64,000 nt of DNA from Vandiemenella viatica. Lineage: Eukaryota > Arthropoda > Insecta > Orthoptera > Morabidae. The position numbers and the translations under genes are program-made. How positions within the stretch are numbered: position 1 is the stretch's first letter; the number at the start of each line of letters is the position of its first letter. The notes under the pieces are model-generated. The model saw nothing but the letters and a program-made list of their open reading frames with translations. It searched no databases and was not told where the DNA came from. The stretch spans positions 170,979,121-171,043,120 of the forward strand of contig CM061919.1 of NCBI GenBank assembly GCA_031002005.1, read 5' to 3'. Shown one piece after another: positions 32,281 to 44,272 of this stretch.

Positions 32281-32329
32281 TCAGCACCTTCTAAAATGAA
32301 AGCCTGCGCACCGGCGCGTGACGTCGTAA

Positions 32330-34937
32330 TATGTAGTCCGCTTGGCGATACCGCGCGTAAGTTCGTACGAGCGTGAAAAAAATGGAATGTCACTTCTTGA
32401 TGATAAATGAAACTGCAACATTTCCTCTTTGAAATTACAATTCTTTTGTTCGTAATTTATTTAGACTATTTTTAAATAAGTTCTAAGCAAACTGCTGTTG
32501 TAATATAGGACTAATTACGTGATTCCCAAAAGTTCATACATCATTTACTAGAAATCTTTATCCTCCCGAAAGTCCCAAATATTCGAGATGAGTATATATG
32601 ATGTTGCTAGAATGTTTATGGACAGGCTTACTTTATGAATTTCGTCGATTCTTCTTTTATTTGTAAGCTAACTTAATTTCAGTCAGGCTCTAATTACAAT
32701 TTTTCGGTAAAGATTTCACTGTTCCAGCGTAATATATTTGCAGGCAAATTGTTTTTCCGTTTCTGAGAGAGGAAAAATTTTTTTGACTAAATTTTTTCCA
32801 GGAAATTGCTGGTCATACAGCTATGAAAGTTTGTTGTGGCAGAAGCACCAAAAAAATAATACAACTTGTAAGACCCAAAATGTGCACTTGGATTGGTGCA
32901 TAAACTTGAATCTTAACTCTGACCGTGTGTAGCCTTGGATGCTACAGTTTTGGCTTAGAATAAGACGGCCGCCACATAGGTTTTTAACCAGAAAACTATG
33001 AAAAGGTAAAGTTCAATAAATAGTTTAATTGTCATTTGAATAACTATATTTTTTAATTTCACAAAGCCAAAAACTGTACAGACAATCAGATGACTTTTCC
33101 AAATAAATGTTTTACAAGTTCGATTAACCGGTCAAGCCAGACCACACCCCAATAGTTCAAACTGTTAGTTGTAATAATTAAATGAAAGAAAATCACATGC
33201 TTCCATTGTTACACCGTTTAGTAAATTCAAACAACCTGAGGCCATACATTGCGGAAAAATACTTTACCGCGACATTATGTTCAACTTGAATAAAAGAAGA
33301 AGCATTACTTCAAAAATAAAACTTGCACAGCAGTGCTTGATATAAAACTTTCCGGCCTACGGAGCTACATGTTATCGCGTTCGCGGTTCCTGGCAGACTG
33401 GGGGGGCGAACAACTGCACGCATGCGCTTATATCACATAGCACTTCCTGCTTCTCGAATATTCCTAGCGACTTCTCACGCGAAGTGTGGGAACAAAACTT
33501 TTCCTCTTTCACAGGGGTGGTTGATGGGAAGCTTGTCAGATATCAAATCGCACATCTGAAGTCCTAACATTGGCTAATTTGACCTTGACAATAAAAATAA
33601 TTCAATCTTTCTGAAATTTCACCAATCGCTAGATCTTTGAAAATACGTTAACTTTAGTTATCATGAAAATTATCCTAACTTTAATGCTTTAGCTGAAAAT
33701 GAATACTTTAGATATGAACTTTCGCAATCCCACTCCAGGTGAATGCTGAAGAAGGTTGAAATTGAAAATACTATCTTAAAAACTTCTTTCTAACTTGAAT
33801 AAACATAAAACTAACTTTAAAAATGAAATGCAATAATATTTTATTCAATTTAACTTGTGGTTCCGAGAACAAAATTTTGTCACGCAGTTACAAAATTTAA
33901 CAGATAGCTTACAAACTTAGGCAAAAATCATACTCATATCAAGTCCATAAATGACACTACACAGTACCAGAAGCTGTTATGGACATTACAAAGGCAGCTT
34001 TCAGATATATTTCTCACACGAAATTCTAAAGAGATGTCTCCATGGTCAAACACAGAATTAAAATGAAGAGCGAACAATGTAATTTGCACAAGAATCCCTG
34101 AAAAAGGATACCTGGAAATATGTACTCAATGGTTTAGAGAATATAATGCAGCAGCAACCTACAATAAAGGATATTTTAAGAGGAAGTGTCAGGTAGCTCA
34201 GGATGGGGGGGGTGTGGGGGGGGGGGGAGGAGAGGAAGTTTACAGCACAGGATTGCGCTAATCTTGTGTCAAAACCTTGAAACCCAGTTTGCAGATATAT
34301 CTGTGATTTTTTTTCCCCACCTTTTTAAGGAAATGTTCTCACAAAATATGAAAACTTAAAATTTTTAGGATACTTGCATAATGTGAAACTATAATTTGTA
34401 TCATTGCCATTCCTTTATTTTGCATTATTTAAAACCTGAAGCTGCTAGCCATTATATATTTAAAAAAAATAGTGTGTAAAATTCTTTACATTAAAAAATA
34501 TATATTAAAATATCTATCACACAAAGCAGGTTAATATACTTGTTAAATTAAACTAAAAAGAGCCTAAGGTGCTAATAATTAAGGAGGAAATGTTCCCTTA
34601 CTTAGAGACTCTTTTTTAAATATCATATAAACCAAAGCAATATGGAAGTCTACATGTTAGAAAGGTACGAAGATAGAAATACAGTATTACTGCAAATTAA
34701 TGGTTTATTTTACAATCTGTACCAATTACATACAGGAAATATCATGAAATAGAATATGATTCATAAGTACACATTCAACAGATAGACAGTACAAAAGAAT
34801 AAATGCAATATTCCAGCTACATAAATACATATGTCTAAACAGCCCATGATAGTACAAAATTAAGTACACATAGTTTGCAGTTTTCGCTGGGTATTCTTTG
34901 AAACTTTGTTTGCATTTACTTTCTTACAATAATTATT
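32330..34937. other. 3' half of the P-like element, no gene seen
   Basis: AT-rich sequence with no recognised coding region. A G-rich run (ggggggggtgtgggggggg-like) lies near 34206. Near 33730 the words cccactccaggtgaatgctg resemble the SINE body but are too short to call. It could be an internally expanded 3' UTR. Confidence 0.4.
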
Positions 34938-37789
34938 CTAAAATGTGTTCACAGCAACCCAAACAATACATTTGATTATTGTCTGTGATGAATGTCCATT
35001 GCAGCAAACCCCATCAAATAAAATAAAGTCATTTTCACTTAGAATTGCAATTGATATTGCACATGCTGTAGCATGTTGATTTCTGCAGGAAAGGAAAACT
35101 GTTTCATGTTCTGAAAGAAGTTTGCTTACAACAACGTAAGTGTAAACAATTATGTCAAAAACAATTGATGGGTATTTTAGGCCACCACAGTCAAGTATTA
35201 AAATAAAATGGTCATTTATTGGCAGCTCTTCATCAATCACCATTTCGCAAAGGCAAATCTCACATTTCAGTTTCTTAATTACTGCATGGGCACCATAGCC
35301 TGCAATGAAAGTTAAAGGAGGAACAATTTATTTTAAAGCAAGAATGTCATCTTCATTTACGCTAACTTCTAAGTCTAATGAGTCTACTTCCTCTGCTTCA
35401 GAAAACAAAATTTTTGATGGGTTCCACAGCCATAAGAGGACTTAAAACCAGAGGCATTACACTTTGGATGCGAAGCTTCTTTTCTGCTTCATACACCTGT
35501 GTCACAGAAACATTATATTGCGACCCTGCCAGCTGTCGGTACTTGCCGAAACGGCGCTCAAGCACATCTGTTTGAAGTTTGCCCATCAAAAAGTATGTCA
35601 TACCTAGTTCTTCAAAGCAATAACGAGCGATTTCTATCACAGCATATGTTGTATGTCGAATGGCAAAAAATGTCTCTTTTGTGAGAAACCCAGTTGAAAG
35701 ACCTTTAGCTTTCCATACATCAAGCCAATCTATAAAATCATATAGAATTGCATAGAAACACTTTCAGCCATTAATGGTTCGATAAATGGATTTTGCTTGT
35801 GTTTCCCTTTAAACATTGATTTGACATTCATGACCTCAAACTATTTTGTTACTATTCTAATGTACTCAGCTGTTGTTGACGCATGCCACAAATCAAATTT
35901 ACCACTAGCTACCTCAAGGCCCTCTGAAATATGTCTATTAAAAATTTGTAACACCAATTTCATGCACCGTTTCTCTAAAGATGTAGGGCAAAGTGATTTC
36001 AGAGTAAGCGTGTGACCATAAAATACAATAGAACTGGAATCTATGTCATAAAGCTTTTAAAAGAAACTACAAAAAACTTATTTTGTTCCAATTCCTCCCT
36101 AACTGGAAACTGAAGATATAACATATCCTTATCTTCATCTTTCTGATTCAGCCAGACATTTCTTATGCACTTCAGTATGTGAACTGGATCAATTAAAAAG
36201 AAAAGTGGGCGATCAGGATTAGCTGGGTGTTTAAAAACAATATTAATTTCCTTATCTGCAGAAAACATTGACATTGTTTTACTATTAATTTTATTGTTGT
36301 CAGTTGCAACACATCATGTAACAACTGAGCAGAAATGGTTTTCACTGGTAGGATGTGACCAACATCTCTGTAATCAGACCTTACACTGTTCAGCATAATT
36401 CCAAATGCTGAATTTGCAGCATGTTCAGAATTATATGACATGTCCAAAACACTGCCCCCTCTGTATTCCAAATAGGAGTTTAGATGAATTTCATCTACAT
36501 TCAGAACCACATTAACATCATTGGTGTTCAAATACTGAAACTTCTGTTTTGCATAAGATAGGAAATCACTTCCCCCAAGCTTTTCATGTGATGGATTTAC
36601 ATTAAATTTGCTACAGATTCTACGTAAAGTACTAGGATGTTGCATTTTCATTAAAGAACTGCTACGTACAAACTTATAAGCATGAGAGGAAATGGAAAAA
36701 ATAAACAACCAAATATCATGAATGCGGAACTAAACCTAAGATTAAATCTCTTGACATTTATGAGCCCAACTTGCTCAGATATAAATTCTACCATCTCCTT
36801 TTCACAATCCTCTACTTTACCTTGCAATACCTCTAAACTTTCTTTTACCATCTGTACAATATTATTGACACAGAATTTTGAGCACCCAGAATCTAAATCT
36901 GAAAACTCTTGCAATATACTTACAACTGTTATGTATATTATTTATCTTTTGAGGAAAAGATAACCTTCCTAATGTCTTTAATTCCAAATTCCCCTAAACA
37001 GTGAAACATTTAAAATTTTATCTACAACAGCAGAATGTGTGATTAATGGAGCTGTGTTTCTTGTGATCTTCAGAAATACACATATTCACTGTTCACTTGA
37101 ATTACATTCCAATCACAGGGTAATTTCACTTCCTTGGTGCGTAACAATAACTCTTCTAAAGAACAGAAGCTGAAAGTATTTTCATACTGTTGTTGAGAAG
37201 ATAAGCTACACTGTAATGCTGCTGTTAGTTGTTCATTTTCAAGTTGCAGCTTCTTTTCCTCTGGTCCTTTTCTACTCATCTCTTCTTTGGAGAGGTATGC
37301 AGGACAGTTTGGGAATACCAATGGAACTGCACCTGGCTTCACACGTAGTTTTTGAAGGGGGGCACTTAACAATTGACCTGTGCTTTCATCCCAAACTCGT
37401 GTTTCCCAAATGATATCATCTTTCTGGAAGTGGGCCTGGCATACCTGTAAATCAAAATTCTTTAAAAAATGGAATACCAACAATCACAGAATTTAAAAAG
37501 GCTACTCATACTTCATGACAGAGTTATAAAAGTACGGTAAAGTTAGCCAAAAATGATCATGAAGAGTAACATATTTCTGGGTGTGCCCACTTTGAAAACA
37601 AAATGAACAAATGACCATGGCACATTCAACATTGTCCAAATTAACAGAACAAATAACTGAATAATAAATGTACATACTGCTAGAGAATAAATACAGGATT
37701 TTTTTAGGAAAAAAATAATTAAATAAACATTGGAATGGAATAAAAATATCAAAACCTATCTTCCATACCATTTACAGCACTCCTAAGAT

Positions 37790-38005
37790 ACTCATGTCCA
37801 CCAGACCATATATAAATAAACATGTTCCACTCCCATCCTAGCCTTTAGAGACGGGAAAGGATGGGGGGCAAGGAATGGGAAGGATTTCGGCCATGGCCTT
37901 TTGAAGGAAGCATCCCGGCATTCACCTGGAGTGATTTGGGGAAACCATGGAAAACCCAAATCTGGATGCCCGGACGGGGATTCGAACCGCCGTCCACGCA
38001 TCTGT
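37790..38005 (-). mobile_element. SINE copy in intron 1 of the P-like transposase
   Basis: Reading minus, the B box (ggttcgaatccc) near 37984 is followed by catccagatttgggttttcc, the ccccaaatcactccaggtga core and ggccatggccgaaatccttc. It is the same family as 21355-21600 and shows that the intron received a SINE after the P element formed. Confidence 0.8.
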
Positions 38006-38009
38006 TGAT

Positions 38010-38420
38010 CTTTCTGTCAATCGACTTGTGGTTGAGAAAGCATTGGCATGTTGATTTGTTATTATTGTGTCACCTTGTAGTTCAATTTCAGTGAACTGTT
38101 GTGTGTAACTTCTTACGAAATTGTGAAGGCAACATGTAGCTTTGACAGCTTGGACTGCGCTATCAGCATCCAGCTCTATATGCAAAAAAATTATACGCCA
38201 CGTCTGAACTAAACTTCCAAAGGTATTTTCTACTATACGTCGTACCCTACAGAGATGTTTGTTGATTTTTTTCCCCCCTTTATCATTTACAACTGTAGTT
38301 TTTGCAAAAGGACGCATTAAATAAGTTTGTAGTTTGAATCTTCCATCGCCTAAAAATGCATGAGGAATGGGCGTGTCTGTATCAGGTAATGGTTTAGGCG
38401 GCAGGATATTTTCGTGAAGT
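38010..38420 (-). pseudogene. PIF/Harbinger transposase C-terminal fragment
   Basis: The minus-strand frame runs through LPDTDTPIPHAFLGDGRFKL (the GD catalytic Asp region of the DDE_4 nuclease) and LMRPFA, then RVRRIVENTFGSLVQTWRI, which holds the third catalytic acidic residue, and a CCLHNF end. It lacks the N-terminal part of the nuclease and any MADF partner gene. It lies in the same intron as the SINE. The adjoining 38430-38500 encodes an acidic/Leu-rich start-like stretch (SSSSPDEEELLLLLAL) that may be the N-terminus of the same gene brought together by an internal deletion. Confidence 0.75.
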
Positions 38421-38909
38421 ATAAACTGACTTTATCGCCTTGAACTATTTAAAGCGAGCAGAAGAAGCAATTCTTCTTCGTCGGGTGAACTGCTGGACAC
38501 GCTAATGAGGAGAGGGCAGACATAAATAAAATAAAAAAAATTAACTACTCCGTTCTTGGTCCACGATTGCTTCAACACTGATCCGCCCTTCAGCTGCCCG
38601 CGCTCTGTTCGTCCACTACAACTTCGGCCGACTGCGTCAGGCCGCCGCGTTCTGGCCGCGCGGGCAGTCCGCGCTCTGTTTGACCGGGCCTTTACTGGCA
38701 AAGGGAAAAATACAATTAAATAAATACACATGAACTCATGCAACGACAATAACCCTGAGTATGAATGAACTTCTTGTAATCTATTACAACCAAAATATTG
38801 ATGTAGAACATGAGCTACTTTTTTCGTAAACATTCAAAATTGTTAAATAGAACAATAAGTGTTACAGCTGAGCAGTTAAAGATGCTTTAAATAAGAAGCG
38901 GAACTCGTT

Positions 38910-39053
38910 AAAAAATCCGATTTTTATTTGTAGTGTGCGTATCAGACACTACACCACAGAAACATCCATACAAGCGAACTTAAAAAATCCGATTTTTATT
39001 TGTAGGGTGCGTATCTGACATTACACCAAAGAAACATCCATACAAGCGAACTT
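38910..39053. repeat. 72-bp tandem duplication in the intron
   Basis: Two copies of a 72-bp unit (aaaaaatccgatttttattt through tccatacaagcgaact) lie back to back at 38910 and 38982, with about six differences. They lie immediately downstream of the THAP exon 1 donor and do not change coding sequence. Confidence 0.88.
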
Positions 39054-39649
39054 AACCTCTTAATTATGTAATCAAAACAATAACTTACCCTTGAACTTGA
39101 AGAAGGAACAAAGTAATCCCTGTGTATACTTGATATCCATTTCTTCCTCATGGCTTCATCATCCGGAAATTTAAATACCGTAACTTTTGGTCCACCTGCA
39201 TAATTTCCTCTACAATTCGGCATACAGCAGCGATACGGCATATTAGGAAGCCACAAGAAAATCACAAGTAGATAAAACACAAATATATCGTAGAAACTAA
39301 GGCACTCAAAGTATCGATAAGAAGTGTTCCACACAAGCGCATACAAACCACATGTATTCAATGGACTACATTCGACGTAGGGCTGTTGATAAAATATCGA
39401 TATTTTTTTTTAAAAAAATATCGATATTTATGAGTGATATTTTTTAGGACGATATATCGATATTGAAATCTGGATATCGGAGTCCGTTATTTTTAAAAAA
39501 TAAGTGGTTATTTTCCGTTTTCCTCGTAGAATATTCCAAGTTATTATTGGAGGGAAAACGATTACCTGTGTTGCACATGCAATACATTTTCATAGATAGA
39601 ATTTTAAGAAACAATGAACGATACGAGCACATGGAGAAGCAGGGCCGCC

Positions 39650-39813
39650 GTAAGCGGGCGTGCAAGGCAGCAGCATATTATGTAGCGGCGACCTTTTCTT
39701 TTAGCTCAACAGCTGCTTCGGGTGCTCGGCGGCGACACTCGGGATGGCAACAATGGGGGCGGCAATCTCACAGTTTTTTGACCGGGTTCGGAAATTTCCT
39801 AGATCCACCACTG
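39650..39813. mobile_element. Possible CAGGGCCG-family MITE, diverged
   Basis: Left end CAGGGCCGCCGTAAGCGGGC resembles the MITE at 1647 (which has ggtaagcggg). The right part gaaatttcctagatccacc resembles that MITE's gaaatttctagcgccgg end. The flanking 8-mers do not match, so the exact right end is uncertain. Confidence 0.5.
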
Positions 39814-40030
39814 GCTGTAGTTGGACAGGGCGCGGCATAATCGCTATTGCACGCGGGCACTCAAACAGCTAGCGGCGGGCCTGTGGAGAAGTAAAAAACG
39901 AAGGTAAAATAACTCATACAATATTCATTAGAATTCTTGTCTGGACATTTCGAAAGGTTTTTAAAATTTGTCTTCAATCAATCCAAAAGTATTAGCATCA
40001 AGAAACTAATCGTAATGTACAAGGTATGAG

Positions 40031-41121
40031 TAGGGTTGCCAGATAGCCGGAAAATCCGGGAATGTCCCGGAATTTTGTATCTGATCTCGTGTTCAGGAAT
40101 TATGCGTTACTGTCCCGGAATTTACGTATACAATTTTTTTTCTCAAACTCAGTTCACCACGGTGGTCATGAGGCCAAGCCAAGTATCCCATGCTTGCAGC
40201 GGGAGGATGGAATGTCCCTTAAATCAGAGGAATTGAAACTGACAGGAAAATACTCTTTGAATTTTCTGGGACTTTGAAAATTCTAGATGCAGTTAACATT
40301 AACTCCCTTTATACAGAGTTCACATGTCTGAAACGTGTTTTTCAGGTCCTTCCAAAAGACTTTCCAAACGATAAAATCTGGGCCAATTTCTTTATAACAA
40401 GCGTTTTTAATGATTTTGAATATTTAAAAAAATAGTTGGTTTTGTTTTGTCAATTCTAACAAGCAATGACTTTTACGAGACAAGTTTTAGCCCGTTGAAT
40501 AATTTATGAAATAAGAGCGAAACAGAACGTTCATGGATTCGATCAAGGCTGAACTGCAAACTCAATCAATTTTGAAGACTCTTGCTGAGAAATTTTATCA
40601 GTTTTGCAAAGCAGTGACGGAGAAATATTTATGAAAATGGCAAAATCTAGTAATAAATATTTTAAAAGTAGATGATTAAGATCTATTTTGATTGATGTTG
40701 ATTTTGCAAAAGATAGATGCTAATTTTTTTGAATTGTTGATAAAACCTGATGTTGATTTTCTTCCTAATTTTAATTAATGAGCCTAACAGAAGTGTTCAG
40801 TTTTTGTTTAATATTTTTGAGATTTTGATTGATAATACCCGTATTGATTTTGTACCAAAGTAAAAAATTCCTAACGAGGTGGTCAATTTTTGTTTTAAGT
40901 TTAGTATTTTTCCTTTTGATTCATAATACCTGATGTTGACTTTCTACCATAGTTCAATTAATAAAGTTAAAAGAGGTGCTATATATACGTTAGATAGCAT
41001 ATTTACCTAAAATAGAATTTTTTATTAATTTGCATTTTTGTTGACTCTTTAAACATACCGCTAAAATACTTTTTAGACCCAGAAATGTCCCGGAAATTAT
41101 AAGCCTGTATCTGGCACTCCA
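40031..41121. mobile_element. Possible hAT-like element with CCGGGA termini
   Basis: Left end TAGGGTTGCCAGATAGCCGG, with tcccgg words following. The right end read inward is TGGAGTGCCAGATACAGGC, then tttccgggac. The TGCCAGATA core and the tcccgga subterminal words are shared at both ends. No target duplication was found. The AT-rich interior lacks a recognisable transposase and has recurrent tgatgttgatttt words (40690-40940). Confidence 0.55.
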
Positions 41122-43005
41122 CAGTTAAATATTTCGCGCAAATTGGATACGCTTCTTATTCCAAACCAACAGAAGAATTAAGCTCCAAAATTATGTCACA
41201 GCCAGTTTTGTTATATCACTTACGAATTTATTAAGATAAGAAATTGAAAAAAAGAATCTACCACTTTTGGATTGCCTTTACAAAGCGCTATGCTAAAAAC
41301 TTATTATTATAGATTGGTGCCTTTAAAAAACAATTTGTTAACGCCAAGGGAACTGCCTTGACAGTAGCGGCTATAGGATTTTTCCAAGCCGGGGAAAAAC
41401 TGAGATTGCCGCCTCTTCAAACATGGTTGCCAGCCAGACCCCGAGAATCGCCTCCTTGATTGTTGGCCAAAAGCATTGATGTCGCCACTTTAATTGTTTG
41501 CCAAACACATTGTTGGACACGATTCTATCGCCCAGAGCAAGTATTCCGGTTTGCCCCCACACCTCGCCGTAAATCCTGCATTCCACCTAGAATCTCAGCT
41601 TTATAAAATTGTATATGGTAAAGCGTTACCCATTTGCGAAGCAATATCAAAGAAGGGGAAATTTTCAATTAATATAGGGAGTTCTCCATTCATAATAAAA
41701 GAAACAACGGGAAAAACATGAGTCCATGCTCTTGAAAAGTATGTCCAATAAAGTTTCTGACATGAGTTTTGGTGCAAAATTTTACTCCATTCACCACCTT
41801 AGTTAGGATTTTTTTTTGGATCTGAAACTCTTTTAATTATCTATGACGTTCTCTCATCATAATTCTATGCAACATCCCGTTGTCCTAGAAAATGGTTATT
41901 TGGTACACATACTTGGTTTCATCCCCATAGTATAAGAAAAGTTCCTGTGTTTTTTCAATGCCAATCTAAAAGCTGAAACGTCTTAGAGAAAATTTGTAGG
42001 TTAATTGCTTTCTTCTTGATGAGGCTATATGCCTTGAATTTCAGTTTTGCACAAAGATCAGGAGCATAAAAAACACAATTAATTTTACTTTGTTACAACA
42101 TTTAATTTGGAAGTTATTGGTAGTCCTACACCGATGGTAACAATGCAGACACGGCGAAGCTCGTACAGAACGAATCGGACTCGAGCCCGTTGTTTTACAT
42201 GAGCGTGCGTTGTCGAGGAAAGTATTTTGACATGAAAATTGGATGTAAGCAGGAAAATTGATAAATTCGGATACACAATCTTTGCTAAGGTGCAAACATT
42301 TGGTCCAAAAAAGTAAGAAGACTCAGAATAAGCTATCAACCTACAAAAAGAAATTAAATTCCACATAAAACAATACTTGTAAAAAAAGTGACTTGGTCAT
42401 TATGCAAACTCTGATAATAGAAGATCAACCTAAATAAATGCCTCTACAATGTTGCATTATTGAGCTTATAAACTCACAAAAGCCAAGATTTCCCTCGATG
42501 CTCTTTCTGGATTCACAAGTCTTCGAGTAAATCATAAACATTCTGCCTTTCCTTTTAGTAGTAGTATAATGGCTAAATCACAATTTAAAAAAATTTATCC
42601 GTAACGTCATGAAAAACTAATTTTTTTTTTTCAGAAAATCAAAACTTGATTCAGAAAAATATCTCACAACTCTTCATCATTAAATAGCCACAAGACTTGG
42701 CCATTTTTTAAAATGATTTGTTTTTGTAACATTGTTTTTTATATAATAGGGTCGATATATCGATACTTTTTCTTCGATATATCGAAAATCCGATATTTTT
42801 TAAAATATCAACAGCCCTAATTGGACGCCATGACACTGACTTCACGCGCCGGCGCACAGGCTTCCATATCAAGGTGGTAATGAGCCATTGCCAATAGCGG
42901 GCGTAGTGGAGGGCCCCGCGCAAATAGGAAATTGACTTAGCGCTCCCGTTGTGCGAGGCGTGAGTAAGGCGCAAGTGGTGGCCCCTAAAAAACCGCGCGG
43001 AAAAA

Positions 43006-43247
43006 ATATTGACGGAAGAAGAGAATAGAGCTATATTACAGGAAGCATACGATTCCCACCTTGGTGGATATAACGGCGTGTCAAGAACAATGAATCGACT
43101 GAGAGAGCCAGGAATTTGGAAGGATGTTAAGAAGTATACCACACAGTGCAAGAAATGTCAGCTGAACAAAATTACGCAAGCAAGGATACAAATGCCTTTA
43201 AAAATTACAGATATACCTGCGCACATCTTCGAAAGATGTGTCATAGA
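43006..43247 (+). pseudogene. Errantivirus-like integrase, zinc-binding domain
   Basis: The frame LTEEENRAILQEAYDSHLGG through TQCKKCQLNK contains the HHCC zinc finger of retroelement integrases (His of DSHLGG; the Cys pair CKKC). It ends at FERC just before the catalytic core, where a hAT-like element is inserted. The codon at 43009 (TTG) is not a start; this is an internal piece of pol. Confidence 0.82.
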
Positions 43248-44264
43248 TAGGGTTGCAAATTGAAAAAAAAAAGGTTTTCGTTTCAGAAAACAATATATTT
43301 GATAAATTATAGTTTTATTTAGGGAACTTACATTTTACACGTGCGTTTTAAATCTCACTAAATCATATAATGTCTTACATAATGATTCATAAATGTTTCT
43401 ATATTAGGTAACATAATTTTATTCTTTCTCTATGTCAGTAACACATTCAACACTAGTTTGGTCGGAGTCGGAATTTTCAGTTTCTTCTTCTTGTCTCCTC
43501 TTCATCCATTACTTCAGAAATAGTTAGATTGTATTTTACTGGTTGTATTGTACGCAAAAGCTTTTGAGATGGCAATTTTAAATTGTGAGCAGAGTATGCA
43601 CTGTGCATAAAGACTGCACCGATAGTTCTGTATTACGGTCTTTTAAGTTTGAATTTAAATCTATTATACAAAATAGGAACTTTATTTGTTTTCAATTGTT
43701 GGTTTACGCCAACAGTTGCAAGGAAATGAATCATAATTACTGACAATTAATGACTCAGTATCAATAAACGCTGCGAGTTTAACAAGTATACGAATATAAG
43801 GAAAGCACAATAAGAAATAAAAAAAAGAGGCAAAAAACCATAGATAAATTTAAAATTCATAATTTTTTGAAAAGATCTGTAGGTCTACAGATTAAGTTGT
43901 AGAGCTAGCAGCACTAGTTCAAATAGCGAGTATCAATCCAAATAACGGGGATTCCTTCTCAAGCAACCTAGCCTTTTTGGGAAGTCGCCATTCGCAAAGG
44001 AAAACTTCAGTCAAAGTTGCCAATATTTTTGTAATTTTTTTTTCCTACTGAACGAGAAAAATATAGTAGATTTAAAAATTAAGATAAGTACTTAGTATAA
44101 ACTCTAAAACAGTCATATTAAATGATAAATGTCTTAAAAATTTGAAATTGAGTAGTTTTTTTTTTGAAAAAAAAAAAAAACATGTCCCAGGAAAAAAGTG
44201 TTTTTTTTCCACAGTTTTTTATGTTTTTTTACAAGTCAGACTTTTTTTTTTTTTTGCAACACTA
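43248..44264. mobile_element. hAT-like element, 1.0 kb, inserted in the integrase
   Basis: Ends TAGGGTTGCAAATTG and, read inward from the right, TAGTGTTGCAAAAAA. The flanking 8-mers GTCATAGA (43240-43247) and GTTATGGA (44265-44272) match at six of eight. The integrase frame is in register across the two duplications, which supports the boundaries. The interior is AT-rich with long A and T runs near the ends. A minus-strand acidic stretch near 43440-43510 is of unknown meaning. Confidence 0.8.
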
Positions 44265-44272
44265 GTTATGGA

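Larger units (their letters stand above)
34938..39241 (-). pseudogene. P-element/THAP9-like transposase gene, multi-exon, frameshifted
   Basis: Exon 1 (39241-39089) encodes the first half of a THAP zinc finger: MPYRCCMPNCRGNY, then VTVFKFPDDE and KKWI. A donor GTAAGT follows, and exon 2 begins at 37444 after a ttacag acceptor with VCQAHF, the second Cys/His pair, exactly in phase. Exon 2 also has AVPLVFPNCPAYL and a Leu-rich coiled-coil-like stretch. The catalytic region lies at 36914-36041: PSTLRRICSKFNVNPS, VVLNVDEIHLNSYLEYRGG (a conserved Asp block), and HPANPDRPLFFLIDPVHILK with the following CIRNVWLNQK. The C-terminal part at 35640-35398 has MGKLQTDVLERRFGKYRQL, typical of THAP9/P transposases, and 35243-34938 may be the extreme C-terminus. 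Frame breaks near 36650 and 36200 make it a pseudogene, but most domains are present. Confidence 0.85.
39378..42819. mobile_element. hAT-like element, 3.4 kb, in the P-element 5' leader
   Basis: Both ends read TAGGGCTGTTGATA (14 bp identical). ATCGATA-rich subterminal zones follow, and 8-bp flanks ATTCGACG (39370-39377) and ATTGGACG (42820-42827) match at seven of eight. No transposase is recognised. The interior holds at least two further candidates (39650-39813, 40031-41121). The insertion lies between the THAP start codon and the right TIR of the P-like element. Confidence 0.85.
32285..42876 (-). mobile_element. P-like (THAP) DNA transposon, about 10.6 kb with nested insertions
   Basis: Its ends are inverted repeats: 32300-32325 and the reverse complement of 42838-42863 share AAGCCTG.GC.CCGGCGCGTG (26 bp, three mismatches), with weaker similarity outward to CACCTT on both sides. 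The P-type transposase is encoded on the minus strand. The distance from the right TIR to the THAP start codon, after removing the hAT at 39378-42819, is only about 170 bp, a normal leader. No clean 8-bp duplication was found. It splits the retroelement pol between RNase H and integrase, so it is younger than that element. Confidence 0.78.

Noticed and set aside
38432..38833. 133-codon minus-strand frame as a gene
   Set aside because: It joins intron sequence, a GC-rich repeat and a Harbinger-like start stretch; only the last part resembles a protein.
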